A stretch of 22,140 bases of DNA, taken from an uncultured Lachnospiraceae bacterium (GTDB taxonomy: Bacteria > Bacillota > Clostridia > Lachnospirales > Lachnospiraceae). A program made the position numbers and the translations under genes. This document shows, in pieces, positions 1 through 8,307 of this stretch (the stretch's first letter is position 1; the number at the start of each line of letters is the position of its first letter). The stretch covers positions 1-22,140 of the forward strand of contig CAJUID010000020.1 of the NCBI GenBank assembly GCA_910585905.1, given 5' to 3'. The notes under the pieces were generated by a model. It saw nothing but the letters and a program-made list of their open reading frames with translations. It had not been told where the DNA came from and made no database searches.

Positions 1-213
1 GGCATGATGCCAAAGTATCAGAATGCACCAGTCAATAATGCAAATACGTCAGTCAGTATGGGGGATATTAATGTACATTTAGATGGAAGCAGCGTAGTAG
101 ATATGGAATCTATGTTCCAACAGCTAAACCAGCCAAGAAACAGACAGAGGATATCGGAATGCATATTAGGCGATATAAAAAACCCGTTTCAAACTATGTT
201 GAAAAGGTTTTAG
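1..213 (+). CDS. C-terminal end of a probable phage tape-measure protein (partial)
   Basis: The reading frame is open from the first base of the window and stops at 211-213, so the true start lies upstream and only about 70 C-terminal residues are seen. The visible part contains a polar, Asn-rich stretch followed by MGDINVHLDG, a pattern common near the C-terminus of siphovirus tape-measure proteins (short beta-rich 'GDI.V..DG' segment after the long helical rod). Position supports this: a tail coiled-coil protein and Dit follow, and the tape measure normally precedes Dit. A tape-measure protein sets tail length and passes through the tail tube. The assignment is inferred mainly from order and the short motif; the diagnostic helical and membrane parts are outside the window. 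Confidence 0.6.
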   Translation, partial: GMMPKYQNAPVNNANTSVSMGDINVHLDGSSVVDMESMFQQLNQPRNRQRISECILGDIKNPFQTMLKRF

Positions 214-220
214 AAATCGG

Positions 221-246
221 GAGGGCGGTGTAATGCTGCCCTCTTT
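221..246 (+). terminator. Hairpin terminator after the tape-measure gene
   Basis: GAGGGC (221-226) pairs with GCCCTC (238-243), extended by one G-U and one G-C pair, around a 7-nt loop, and is followed by TTTATAA. The stem is strong but the T tract is short, so termination may be partial. It starts 8 bases after the stop codon at 213. Confidence 0.55.
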
Positions 247-270
247 ATAAAAAACAATGAAAGAAATAGA

Positions 271-288
271 TGTCGAATTGTGTCGAAT
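271..288 (+). promoter_or_regulatory. Two tandem Spo0A-box matches (TGTCGAAT x2)
   Basis: TGTCGAAT occurs at 271-278 and again at 281-288, head to tail with a 10-bp pitch. TGTCGAA is the consensus 0A box bound by the sporulation master regulator Spo0A, which is known to bind tandem boxes one helical turn apart. The pair lies in the intergenic gap between the tape-measure terminator and the small gene at 387. The match is seen directly; binding and function are inferred. Confidence 0.45.
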
Positions 289-315
289 GAATTTATTTAT
301 ATTTTTAACAAATAG

Positions 316-344
316 TAGAATCTCGTTGATCAATTATTTATAAT
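316..344 (+). promoter_or_regulatory. Possible promoter of the small gene at 387 (good -10, poor -35)
   Basis: A perfect TATAAT lies at 339-344, 42 bases before the chosen ATG. The correctly spaced -35 position (316-321, TAGAAT) matches the consensus poorly, so the promoter would need an activator or is not used. It lies about 50 bases downstream of the tandem Spo0A-box matches. The gap between the two terminators at 221-246 and 647-679 would need a promoter if the cargo gene is expressed on its own. Confidence 0.3.
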
Positions 345-386
345 AGAAATACGATGTTGTATCGTAATTTCTTGAAAGGAGAACGT

Positions 387-632
387 ATGAAAATGCCAAG
401 ACCGTTTGTTTTTCCAGATCCAGATGATAGGTCTAAAAATGACCCAAGCATTATTGTTTCAAGCCAACAGGTGATTGGAATATATAATCAATATAACCAT
501 GATGGGGATGAAATGCAACGTGTAACCGACAAAGTTAAAGAATGGTTTCTCACATACTCCAAAGAGCAAGGATGGGATGAAGCTAACTTTGCTGGAAATC
601 AATGCATTTTAAAAAATAATTTCCAATCATAA
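387..632 (+). CDS. Small protein of unknown function, probable phage cargo gene (moron)
   Basis: The gene codes for 81 residues starting MKMPRPFVF. The ATG at 387 is preferred over an in-frame ATG at 354 because AAAGGAG ends 5 bases before it, while nothing resembling a ribosome binding site precedes 354. The product is soluble, with a Pro/Asp-rich start (PDPDD) and a helical middle that includes WFLTYSKEQGWDEA. There is no signal peptide or membrane segment, and I do not recognise the family. It sits between the tape-measure and Dit regions, where phages usually carry only tail genes, and it is bracketed by hairpin terminators at 221-246 and 647-679 with its own upstream control region. This fits the definition of a moron: a separately transcribed gene inserted in a phage operon, often active in the lysogen. 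Function is unknown. Confidence 0.7.
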   Translation: MKMPRPFVFPDPDDRSKNDPSIIVSSQQVIGIYNQYNHDGDEMQRVTDKVKEWFLTYSKEQGWDEANFAGNQCILKNNFQS

Positions 633-646
633 AGGTATGAATCATT

Positions 647-679
647 AAAGAGCAAGAGAATTACTCTCCTGCTCTTTTT
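647..679 (+). terminator. Rho-independent terminator after the small cargo gene
   Basis: AAAGAGCA (647-654) pairs with TGCTCTTT (670-677), and the inner AGAG (655-658) pairs with CTCT (664-667), leaving a 2-nt bulge (CC) and a 5-nt AATTA loop. A run of T residues is partly within the 3' arm and continues to 679. It lies 15 bases after the stop codon at 632. Confidence 0.75.
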
Positions 680-706
680 CTATGTAAAAAAACCACAGGA
701 GGCACT

Positions 707-967
707 ATGACGAAAAAAAGAAAAATCAAACTTTTAGTAAACGACAACAAAAGATTAATGGAAGAAAATAAAAGATTACACGAATTAAGCAATGAATCAT
801 TAGGAAACAAAATGATTTCGGAAATGGAACACTACTCAAATGTGATTGAAAAATTAAGTAAAAAATATATTGAGCTAGATAGGTTAAGAGTTACGGGAAT
901 CAGAAACAGACAAAAATATATAAGGATGCTCTGGGTACTAAAAATGAGAAAACTGTTAGGAGTATAA
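707..967 (+). CDS. Small coiled-coil phage protein
   Basis: The gene codes for 86 residues, with AGGAGG a few bases before the ATG. The product is highly charged and Lys-rich, with a heptad-like N-terminal half (residues about 5-35, containing NKRLMEENKRLHEL) and a second helical stretch around 45-60, so a parallel coiled coil is likely. The C-terminus is basic (RMLWVLKMRKLLG). It lies 29 bases upstream of the Dit gene on the same strand and is probably co-transcribed with it. I do not recognise a named family. It could be a minor tail or assembly protein, or a second cargo gene. There is no signal peptide. Confidence 0.65.
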   Translation: MTKKRKIKLLVNDNKRLMEENKRLHELSNESLGNKMISEMEHYSNVIEKLSKKYIELDRLRVTGIRNRQKYIRMLWVLKMRKLLGV

Positions 968-996
968 TAATTATTATAGATTGGAGGTAGAAATTT

Positions 997-1863
997 TTGT
1001 ATGCAGACGTTTTTGAATTTAATGGAATCAAATCATCTGATTTGGGTTATTATATCGTAGCTTTTGATGGATTCTCCAATGATGGTGTCGGTATGGCAGG
1101 GAATGATATTTCATTTGCTACCTCCAAAACAGCGAATTCATATCAATGGAATTTTCACGGGAGTAAATATGAGAACCAATTGACCACAAGTTTCCAGATT
1201 GGGAAATTTAACTGTGGTATCAGAAAAGACAAAAATTATGAATTGTCACAGCAGGATTGTGCATTTTTGCTCCGCTGGCTGGTTCGCACAGATGGATACA
1301 AATTTCTGCGCTTTTTCCAGGGTGGATATGAGGGATATGAAAACACGTTCTTCCGCGTGCAAAATAAATTACAGTGGATACGATTCGGAGGCGCGATTGT
1401 TGGTGCACAGATTGATGTTACTTGTGATGCCCCTTTTGGGTACAGCGATGTACAAACTTTTGAAGTTTCCTGCGATAATGGAGGCTCTTTCACAATTTAT
1501 AATGACAGTGACAAAACAGGAGTTTTATATTTCGATGAAACCAACATTTTAATGACATCGGATGCTAGAAATTTGCAGATAAATAATAATTTGGATGGCA
1601 TCTACTCTCCCACCATCCGATACACAACACAGATAAATAACTGCAAAAATGGGGAGCATATCACTATTGCTAACCATATGATAGCCACAAATAAAAATAC
1701 TGTACATACAAGGGAAAATATCAATAATGATTTTAACTTTAAATACCCCAGACTAATAAATATGTCTGATTTAATAGAAACGCGGAAAAATATTTATACT
1801 GTGACAGGTGGTAGTTGCCGTCTGTCTTTTAATTATAGGACAATAAGGAGTGTACTGCCATAA
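997..1863 (+). CDS. Phage distal tail protein (Dit)
   Basis: The gene codes for 288 residues from a TTG start. GGAGG at 983-987 sits 9 bases upstream and no in-frame ATG fits better. The N-terminal segment (YADVFEFNGIKSSDLGYYIV) matches the family of siphovirus distal tail proteins, whose N-terminal beta domain forms the hexameric ring joining tail tube to baseplate. The C-terminal part is a beta-rich galectin-like region (about 150-288) that in this family organises side fibres. Length is normal for a classical Dit. The stop codon overlaps the next start (TAATG at 1861-1865), so translation of the hub gene is probably coupled. Order (tape measure, Dit, Tal) is canonical and gives high confidence. 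Confidence 0.85.
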   Translation: MYADVFEFNGIKSSDLGYYIVAFDGFSNDGVGMAGNDISFATSKTANSYQWNFHGSKYENQLTTSFQIGKFNCGIRKDKNYELSQQDCAFLLRWLVRTDGYKFLRFFQGGYEGYENTFFRVQNKLQWIRFGGAIVGAQIDVTCDAPFGYSDVQTFEVSCDNGGSFTIYNDSDKTGVLYFDETNILMTSDARNLQINNNLDGIYSPTIRYTTQINNCKNGEHITIANHMIATNKNTVHTRENINNDFNFKYPRLINMSDLIETRKNIYTVTGGSCRLSFNYRTIRSVLP

Positions 1864-4800
1864 TGAGCCAGTTTATTGTGAATATAGATGGTACTGTTGA
1901 ACAAGATAAAATATTCATCTGTGACCGATTATTGAATATACAAGGGGAATTATATCCTATTAATGATTTGCATACTGCCATGCGCTTAAACCAGAATGAT
2001 GAAGTAAGTTTCAAAATATATAAAAATAATAATGGTGAAGAAAATCCATTTTGGGATAAAATTGACGATATACAGCTTATTCTTGTAGAAGGGAAAGGAT
2101 ATTTTGAGATTGCCACTCCACTCACTGTTGAAGAATGTGCCTATAAGCAGGTAACAGGGATATCGCTAGGAGAAGCTGAAACTTCCCAGACGAAAGTCAC
2201 GCTAGAAATTAATACGGACACTGATTTTAATATACAGGAAAATGAAGCCCCAACAAAAGAAACATACAACCAAACCATACTATATAACCCAAATGACCCA
2301 GAAACTTCACTTTTAAATATAATCTTAAAACATATGCCACATTATACCATCGGATATGTGGATGCTTCTGTTGCCTGCATACAAAGGTCGTTTTCATGTG
2401 ATGGCCAGACAATATATGATTTTTTGCAGACAATATCTGAGGAAATCGAATGCGTTTTTATATTTGATAATTTTAAGCGTGAAATTAACTGCTATGACCT
2501 GAAAGACCACTGCAACAGACAGTCCTGTATTACCGATGAAAACTATAGAAATGTAAAAGATGGTGTATGCCAGCATTGTAATTCATCTGATTATATTACA
2601 TATGGATATGGCAAAGATACCGGAGTATTTATAGACCATAATAACCTTGTGGAATCTGTTACCCTGACAGGGGATAAAGATTCCGTAAAAAACTGCTTTA
2701 AAATTGAAGGGGCTGACGATACTATTACCAACCTGATAAGGCAACGTCTAATGGATGGAAATTATATTTGGATATTTTCACCAGACCAGACATCAAAAAT
2801 GTCAACACCGCTTCAACGGGCACTAGTTGAACACGACACTTTAGTTAAGTCTTACCAGAATGAATATAATACCTTGTGGGACAGATATAATAATTGCGTA
2901 GATAAAATATTATTTTACCAGTCAGAAATGATGCCAAGTTTGGCTTCGTCAAATACAACAGCAAGGTCAATACATGAAGATTTATTTGGTGCAGGAGGCA
3001 AAATCTCATATACCTGTAAGTCCTCTGACAGCCAAACTCCTGCAAGTCTACTTAAGTCTGTCAAGACATTTGCAAAACAGATTATGCCTAACGAGTATGA
3101 TATTGAGTTATCTTTGACAGGCTCCTCTAATTCAAGTATTTCCTTCTCTTCCCACATATGGATGAAAGGTGCATACAAAGATGATGAAACACAAAATGAT
3201 GAATATACGGCTTCTGTCTCACTTCCCGTAAAAGATGGGTGGCGTGTCTATTATAACACATCTGCTGATAATCCTGTTTTTACTACGGATTATTTTATGT
3301 ATCTGAAACAGCAGCTTGAAATATCCCTTGCAAAAAGCGATGTATCTGAAGAAGTTATTTCCTTTGACCCGCAAGTTTCTCCAAGCTATGACGCTGAAAA
3401 TGACCCTCAGAATTTATCCCATATCCATTATACGAAATACTGTTATAACAGGCTGAAATCTTTCCGTGATGCATATGAGTCATGCAGCCAGATTATCGCA
3501 AAACACAGTGAACAAATATCATCTGATAAAGATGGTATTTTAAAATATATTAACACTAATGGGAATCAGACAAGTATCTATGATGATTTATTAAAAAAAT
3601 ACTATGATCGTATCGCCATACTTGACGCTAGGATGGCTTATCTGGAAAGTAAAATCAATGCCCTTGGCAGGGAAAGGGATTCGCATAAAGACAGAATTGA
3701 CGAAATTAAATCCATATGTAATATGGAAGATTTTCTAAAGAATTATAATAATAGTTTATACGAAAATGACCTGTGGATTGAACTATGTTCTTTTAAGCGG
3801 GAAGATACCTACCGGAATGATAATTATTTAGGCGAAGGGGTTAAACACGAGGAAATCGTCAAAAATGTAGAAGGGCTGATTAAACGGGCTACGGAAGAAC
3901 TGGAAAAAGCATGTGAAATCAGTTACTCCATTAATACTACCATTGGCAACCTTCTAACCATGCGAGAATTCGAGCCACTTTGGGATGATTTTACTCTAGG
4001 CAACTGGATACGTATACAGATAGATGGAGATATCTATAAACTTCGGCTGATTTCCATTACATTTGATTATTCTGACCTTTCCCATATTGCTGTGGAATTT
4101 TCAGATATCACAAAATCAAATAACCCAATGGAAGATTTAAGCAGTTTGTTCCAGCAGGCATCCTCCATTGCATCAAATTTTAATTCTGTGACAAGGCAGG
4201 CAGAAAAGGGCTACCTGACAAACCAGGAGTTCAATATCATGAAGGAAGCCGGGTTAAACGTTGCCAACACCATGATAACAAATGCAGATAACCAAGATTT
4301 TGTAATTGACAGATATGGCATAACCGGGCGTGTATGGAATGATGTCGAAAATACATATGACAGAGAACAAATTCGTATTATTAATAATCTTCTATGTTTC
4401 ACATCTGATAGTTGGAAGCATACCCGTTTAGCACTTGGGAAAATTTATTATTATGACAGTGAAGAAAAACAGTATAAATGGGCATATGGGCTGAATGCCG
4501 AAGTATTGATTGCAAGGCTGATTATGTCGGAATTATTGAAAGTAATGAATAAATCCGGCACATATACTATTGATGATACTGGATTCCATATTGTCTGTGG
4601 TGACAATATAATTGAAATTGATGCAATGACACCATCATTCACAATATCTAAAACAGTTAATGGCAAAGAACATATTTATATGCACTACTCTCCTGCTGAC
4701 GGATTAGTTATTGATGGCACTGGTAAATTCTCTGGGATGGTGCTTGTCGGGCAGGAAACTGGCACACATATCAAGCTTGACCCGGACAAGCCATCCATGG

Positions 4801-6146
4801 TCATTTATGACAGCGCGAAAAAAAAGAATATATTTGATTTTAATTCCGATGGGAAAGGAACCTTAAAGATAATCGGCGGAATTATTACAAGTATCTTGCA
4901 GTCAGAGGATTACGAACCACGCAAGAATGGAATGTGCATTAATTTAGAAAAAAAGTTTATTGAAATATACAACAGTGACAAACAGGAAATACTCAGCTAC
5001 AATCTTGATAATAATAACCTGCTCCGTATCAAGAAGGCAGAAATTGGCGGCTGGAAAATTGAAGGTGACCTAATCTACTCAAAAAGTAAAGATAAGTCAT
5101 CCTGTATTTATCTAAAATCAGACCCAGACAATATGCAAATCACATCGTATAAAAATACAGCAAACATCCATGAAAGCTTTTGCTCTTTCCTCCATGATGG
5201 CAAGTGGTCATTTGGACTTTATGATGGAAATATTTTTGTTGGCAGCTATGGGTATACCGATATTTCCCAATCTGGAATTTATGCTAGGAGTGAAGCTGGC
5301 ATGAACTCTGAACGCGGGGATCAGGAATATCTGCTAGGTGTTGATACTATCCATGATAGCGTTGTTGTTACTGGACACAGTAATACTTCACCAGCACTTC
5401 GGGTCACAAATTATGGCGAAGGGGATGCATTATATTGTGAAAGTAGTTCTACTGGTTCTGGGAATAAGGCTTTTCATTGTAAAGTATATAACGGCGATAA
5501 TGACATCTATTATTTCTCTGTTTTTGGGGAATATGGCTCTACAAGCAGTGGCGGGGTTGCCAATAAGAGGCTGGTGTTCCGCGCAGACACGCATAATTCA
5601 TCAGGGATTGAGGAAGCATGTGAAAAAAGCGCACTCGGCACAGTAACTTTCCCGTGGAATGAAATACACGCAACGAATATCAATTCCACTTCTGACCTAA
5701 AGCAAAAGGATGTGATCAGTGTAATGGATAAACAAGAATCGCTCGATTTTATCAATACACTAAAACCAATCAAATATACTTTTAAAAACAGCACATCAAA
5801 ACGTATCCATATGGGATTTGGCGCACAGCATGTAGCACAGGCTGCAAAAGAACTTAACATGGGGGATTTGGCACTATACGGGGCATCTGTCATTACTGAA
5901 GATGGGACAGAGGATTATTATGATGATAGCATAGATGATTCTAAGCTGTCATGGGGATTAAAATACAATGAATTTGAAGCTCCTATGGTGGCATCCATCC
6001 AAGCATTGCATGATATGGTTAGAAAACAAGAACAAATCATACATGAAAAAGACAAAGAAATTGAACAACTGAAGAAACAGGTGGATAATCTTTCTGATAA
6101 ATTTGCAAAATTAGAAAAGACATTACAGAAACACGGGCTGTCATAA
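1863..6146 (+). CDS. Tail hub / tail-associated protein (Tal) with C-terminal Peptidase_S74 chaperone
   Basis: The gene codes for 1427 residues and overlaps the Dit stop by one base. The N-terminal ~370 residues match the gp18/Tal-like tail endopeptidase family that forms the trimeric hub closing the tail tube. A helical segment around 570-625 (DARMAYLESKINALGRERD) is probably coiled coil. Beta-rich fibre-like repeats follow. The C-terminus from about residue 1277 is a Peptidase_S74 (intramolecular chaperone) domain: SDLKQK at 1277-1282 has the Ser and Lys five residues apart expected of the self-cleaving dyad, followed by FINTLKPIKYTFK and the GFGAQHV segment. A final coiled coil occupies about 1380-1425. 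The domain folds the trimer and then releases itself, so the mature protein should be about 1276 residues. No lysozyme or NlpC/P60 module was recognised in the middle, unlike many cell-wall-cutting Tal proteins. Confidence 0.85.
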   Translation: MSQFIVNIDGTVEQDKIFICDRLLNIQGELYPINDLHTAMRLNQNDEVSFKIYKNNNGEENPFWDKIDDIQLILVEGKGYFEIATPLTVEECAYKQVTGISLGEAETSQTKVTLEINTDTDFNIQENEAPTKETYNQTILYNPNDPETSLLNIILKHMPHYTIGYVDASVACIQRSFSCDGQTIYDFLQTISEEIECVFIFDNFKREINCYDLKDHCNRQSCITDENYRNVKDGVCQHCNSSDYITYGYGKDTGVFIDHNNLVESVTLTGDKDSVKNCFKIEGADDTITNLIRQRLMDGNYIWIFSPDQTSKMSTPLQRALVEHDTLVKSYQNEYNTLWDRYNNCVDKILFYQSEMMPSLASSNTTARSIHEDLFGAGGKISYTCKSSDSQTPASLLKSVKTFAKQIMPNEYDIELSLTGSSNSSISFSSHIWMKGAYKDDETQNDEYTASVSLPVKDGWRVYYNTSADNPVFTTDYFMYLKQQLEISLAKSDVSEEVISFDPQVSPSYDAENDPQNLSHIHYTKYCYNRLKSFRDAYESCSQIIAKHSEQISSDKDGILKYINTNGNQTSIYDDLLKKYYDRIAILDARMAYLESKINALGRERDSHKDRIDEIKSICNMEDFLKNYNNSLYENDLWIELCSFKREDTYRNDNYLGEGVKHEEIVKNVEGLIKRATEELEKACEISYSINTTIGNLLTMREFEPLWDDFTLGNWIRIQIDGDIYKLRLISITFDYSDLSHIAVEFSDITKSNNPMEDLSSLFQQASSIASNFNSVTRQAEKGYLTNQEFNIMKEAGLNVANTMITNADNQDFVIDRYGITGRVWNDVENTYDREQIRIINNLLCFTSDSWKHTRLALGKIYYYDSEEKQYKWAYGLNAEVLIARLIMSELLKVMNKSGTYTIDDTGFHIVCGDNIIEIDAMTPSFTISKTVNGKEHIYMHYSPADGLVIDGTGKFSGMVLVGQETGTHIKLDPDKPSMVIYDSAKKKNIFDFNSDGKGTLKIIGGIITSILQSEDYEPRKNGMCINLEKKFIEIYNSDKQEILSYNLDNNNLLRIKKAEIGGWKIEGDLIYSKSKDKSSCIYLKSDPDNMQITSYKNTANIHESFCSFLHDGKWSFGLYDGNIFVGSYGYTDISQSGIYARSEAGMNSERGDQEYLLGVDTIHDSVVVTGHSNTSPALRVTNYGEGDALYCESSSTGSGNKAFHCKVYNGDNDIYYFSVFGEYGSTSSGGVANKRLVFRADTHNSSGIEEACEKSALGTVTFPWNEIHATNINSTSDLKQKDVISVMDKQESLDFINTLKPIKYTFKNSTSKRIHMGFGAQHVAQAAKELNMGDLALYGASVITEDGTEDYYDDSIDDSKLSWGLKYNEFEAPMVASIQALHDMVRKQEQIIHEKDKEIEQLKKQVDNLSDKFAKLEKTLQKHGLS

Positions 6147-6161
6147 TCGACAGTCCTTTTT
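6135..6161 (+). terminator. Hairpin terminator overlapping the Tal stop codon
   Basis: GGGCTGTC (6135-6142) pairs with GACAGTCC (6149-6156) with one G-U pair and a 6-nt loop, followed by TTTTT. The 5' arm lies inside the last codons of Tal. A second small hairpin (AGTCC 6201-6205 with GGACT 6214-6218) follows before the next gene. The terminator may reduce fibre gene expression relative to the hub. Confidence 0.55.
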
Positions 6162-6253
6162 AGGTGAAAAAAACAATCCACAGTATCCCTATTAGCATAC
6201 AGTCCTTGGAGAGGGACTATAAACACTACTACTATATAATACGAGGTGATAAA

Positions 6254-7927
6254 TTGGCATTAACCATTGTAAAAAAAGAGATATCGTTAAATGTCGGGCA
6301 GCCCAATAATTTTGAGTTAATCTGCGCCATGCAGGGTGACAACAAATCGTTTGAAATCACTGCCACATTGTATGATGTCAATAAATTATACACAATCAAC
6401 ACAGACAATATCAAAATAAAAGGAGTAAACCCATTAGGCTACAACCTGTACAAAAATATCAAAGGGCATACCGCAAACACCGTAACATTTGCACTGACAG
6501 AAGATATGCTCGCCTATGACGGGCTGCTAAAACTTGTCCTTGTATTGACAGAAAGCAGCACACAGCTTACCACGTTCCCATTCGTGATCAAGGTAGTGAA
6601 CTCGCCAGGCAATACGAATGCCGATGATATAAAAACTGTTTCAGCACTGGTTGAAGAGGCTCAGAAATGGGCAATGCTCTCCAAATCTTATGCTGTCGGC
6701 ACAAATAACGAGGTAAGAAAAGGAGATGCAAAGGACAATTCAAAGTATTACTATGAGCAGATAAAGGAACTGCTTGATAGTGGAAAAATTGGAAATGGGA
6801 AAATACTTTACTTTGATACTTATAAGGAATTTCAGAACGAATTGGATGCTGGGAAGATTGAAGACGAGACACTGATTTGTATCAAAGAAGGGGATGGCGG
6901 TGGAAACTCTGGAGGGGATGGTGAAAATGATGGAAAAGTAATTGCTGGTACACTGACAGGAGATTACTTATTAATAATTTATGAAGGGCATAGTTATTTT
7001 TCTAAAGATGACGGCATGACATGGAATTTATTAGAGGAAAATGGTTTAACTGAAGGATATGGTTTTATAAATCATGCGAAGGATGAAAGCAATAATTATT
7101 ATACAACATCAAGAAGCGGGCACAAAAGATATATTTACAAAAGCAGTGATTCACAAGTTTGGAAATGCATTGCTACACTAGAACAATCAGATCTATATGA
7201 TTTATGCGCTCTTATTAAATATATAAATAATAAGTTATTTATATTTGGCGGCTACAATTATTGTTTTTACTCTTCTGACTATGGCATTACATGGAAACAA
7301 AGTGGAATCCCTATAGATAAAACTATGAGAAAAATGCCTAACGGAAATGGCACAAGTGAATATGCTATTGAAAATATAGAATATTCATCAACTATAGGGA
7401 GATATGTCGCATGTGGACAATTTGGACATAGTTATTATTCATCTGATGGAGATGTGTGGACTGAAATACATGGACTACCATCAGATTATATGTATAATAT
7501 TGTAACTTTTAATAATAAATTCATAATGTTTGGTGTTTATTGCGGGGTATATGCATTAAGTGATTGTGAGAATGAATATATAGTATATACCTCAAATGAT
7601 GCAATCAACTGGTCACTTATATACAATTTTTCTTCCGAATACAAAACTGGATGGTTTAATACACCAAATTGTTTAGCAGAAAACGGGCATTGTTTATTTT
7701 TATCAGATAATTATATTTTTCATTCTAATAATGGCGAAAATTGGACAGTAACAAAAAGAGGAAATGGTGGGTGCAAAATACAATATTTCCACAACAAATT
7801 TATAATTCCATCTAAGAATTTTACGTATACTTCCACTGACGGAATCAATTGGGAATACAAAGAAAATAATCTTAACTTTAATAACGATGATATTTTAATC
7901 ACCATACAGGAGGAAGAAAGCACATGA
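6254..7927 (+). CDS. BppU-type baseplate/receptor-binding protein with seven Asp-box-like repeats
   Basis: The gene codes for 557 residues from the TTG at 6254. GAGGTGA at 6243-6249 is correctly placed, and the protein then begins MALTIVKKEISL as is typical of BppU-like proteins; an in-frame GTG at 6164 would add 30 untypical residues and lacks a good ribosome binding site. Residues 1-120 match the BppU N-terminal domain (upper baseplate attachment). About 125-210 is helical with a WAMLSKSYAVGT segment, followed by a Gly-rich linker (about 212-229). Residues about 245-535 hold seven copies of an S-x-D-G-x-x-W-like Asp-box motif, for example SKDDGMTW, SSDYGITW and TSTDGINW, spaced to suggest a beta-propeller. 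It probably binds a cell-surface glycan. It overlaps the next start (ATGA). Confidence 0.75.
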   Translation: MALTIVKKEISLNVGQPNNFELICAMQGDNKSFEITATLYDVNKLYTINTDNIKIKGVNPLGYNLYKNIKGHTANTVTFALTEDMLAYDGLLKLVLVLTESSTQLTTFPFVIKVVNSPGNTNADDIKTVSALVEEAQKWAMLSKSYAVGTNNEVRKGDAKDNSKYYYEQIKELLDSGKIGNGKILYFDTYKEFQNELDAGKIEDETLICIKEGDGGGNSGGDGENDGKVIAGTLTGDYLLIIYEGHSYFSKDDGMTWNLLEENGLTEGYGFINHAKDESNNYYTTSRSGHKRYIYKSSDSQVWKCIATLEQSDLYDLCALIKYINNKLFIFGGYNYCFYSSDYGITWKQSGIPIDKTMRKMPNGNGTSEYAIENIEYSSTIGRYVACGQFGHSYYSSDGDVWTEIHGLPSDYMYNIVTFNNKFIMFGVYCGVYALSDCENEYIVYTSNDAINWSLIYNFSSEYKTGWFNTPNCLAENGHCLFLSDNYIFHSNNGENWTVTKRGNGGCKIQYFHNKFIIPSKNFTYTSTDGINWEYKENNLNFNNDDILITIQEEEST

Positions 7928-8295
7928 TCTTATATAAAACAAAGAAAAGTGAGATTGTCCGTGTGGATGGCGGAACAATTGAAGGAGGCACTATTAAAGA
8001 CTGTTCAAACATCCTATTTTATGAAACTTATGAAGAGTATGAACAGGCACTAAATAATAATGAGATCAAAGAAAATACATTAATTACTATCCAAACTGGA
8101 CAAGATACTGCCACAAGTGCACCACCATCTATTGACTCCACACTCTCTTCTACCAGCGAAAACCCCGTCCAAAGCAAAGTGATTTATGAAAAATTCAATG
8201 AAGTTATAGATATGATCAACAATACAAATGCCTTGCTTGGGACGCAGATAACTTTTACATTGAATGGTACAGATTTAGTTATAAGAACATTATAA
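7924..8295 (+). CDS. Small tail-fibre linker/baseplate protein
   Basis: The gene codes for 123 residues and overlaps the upstream stop as ATGA, with AGGAGG about 10 bases upstream. Residues about 30-57 (ILFYETYEEYEQALN and the following TLITI) repeat a segment of the preceding protein (ILYFDTYKEFQNELD). The middle (STLSSTSENPVQSKVI) is a sequence style common in fibre proteins of gut-bacterial phages, where it precedes a helical trimerisation stretch. The last 20 residues look like a beta strand pair (TFTLNGTDLVIRTL). It probably forms a trimeric adaptor or short fibre. No specific family name can be given. Confidence 0.65.
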   Translation: MILYKTKKSEIVRVDGGTIEGGTIKDCSNILFYETYEEYEQALNNNEIKENTLITIQTGQDTATSAPPSIDSTLSSTSENPVQSKVIYEKFNEVIDMINNTNALLGTQITFTLNGTDLVIRTL

Positions 8296-8307
8296 AGGGG
8301 GCAGCAT

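Noticed and set aside
326..344. TTGATC (326-331) with TATAAT (339-344) as a promoter
   Set aside because: The spacing is only 7 bases, far too short for a sigma-A promoter.
5338..5646. 102-codon frame inside the Tal gene
   Set aside because: It is an overlapping frame fully inside a well-supported large gene, with no ribosome binding site.
6164..6253. GTG at 6164 as the start of the BppU-type gene
   Set aside because: The extra 30 residues do not fit the family and lack a good ribosome binding site. The TTG at 6254 has GAGGTGA correctly placed.
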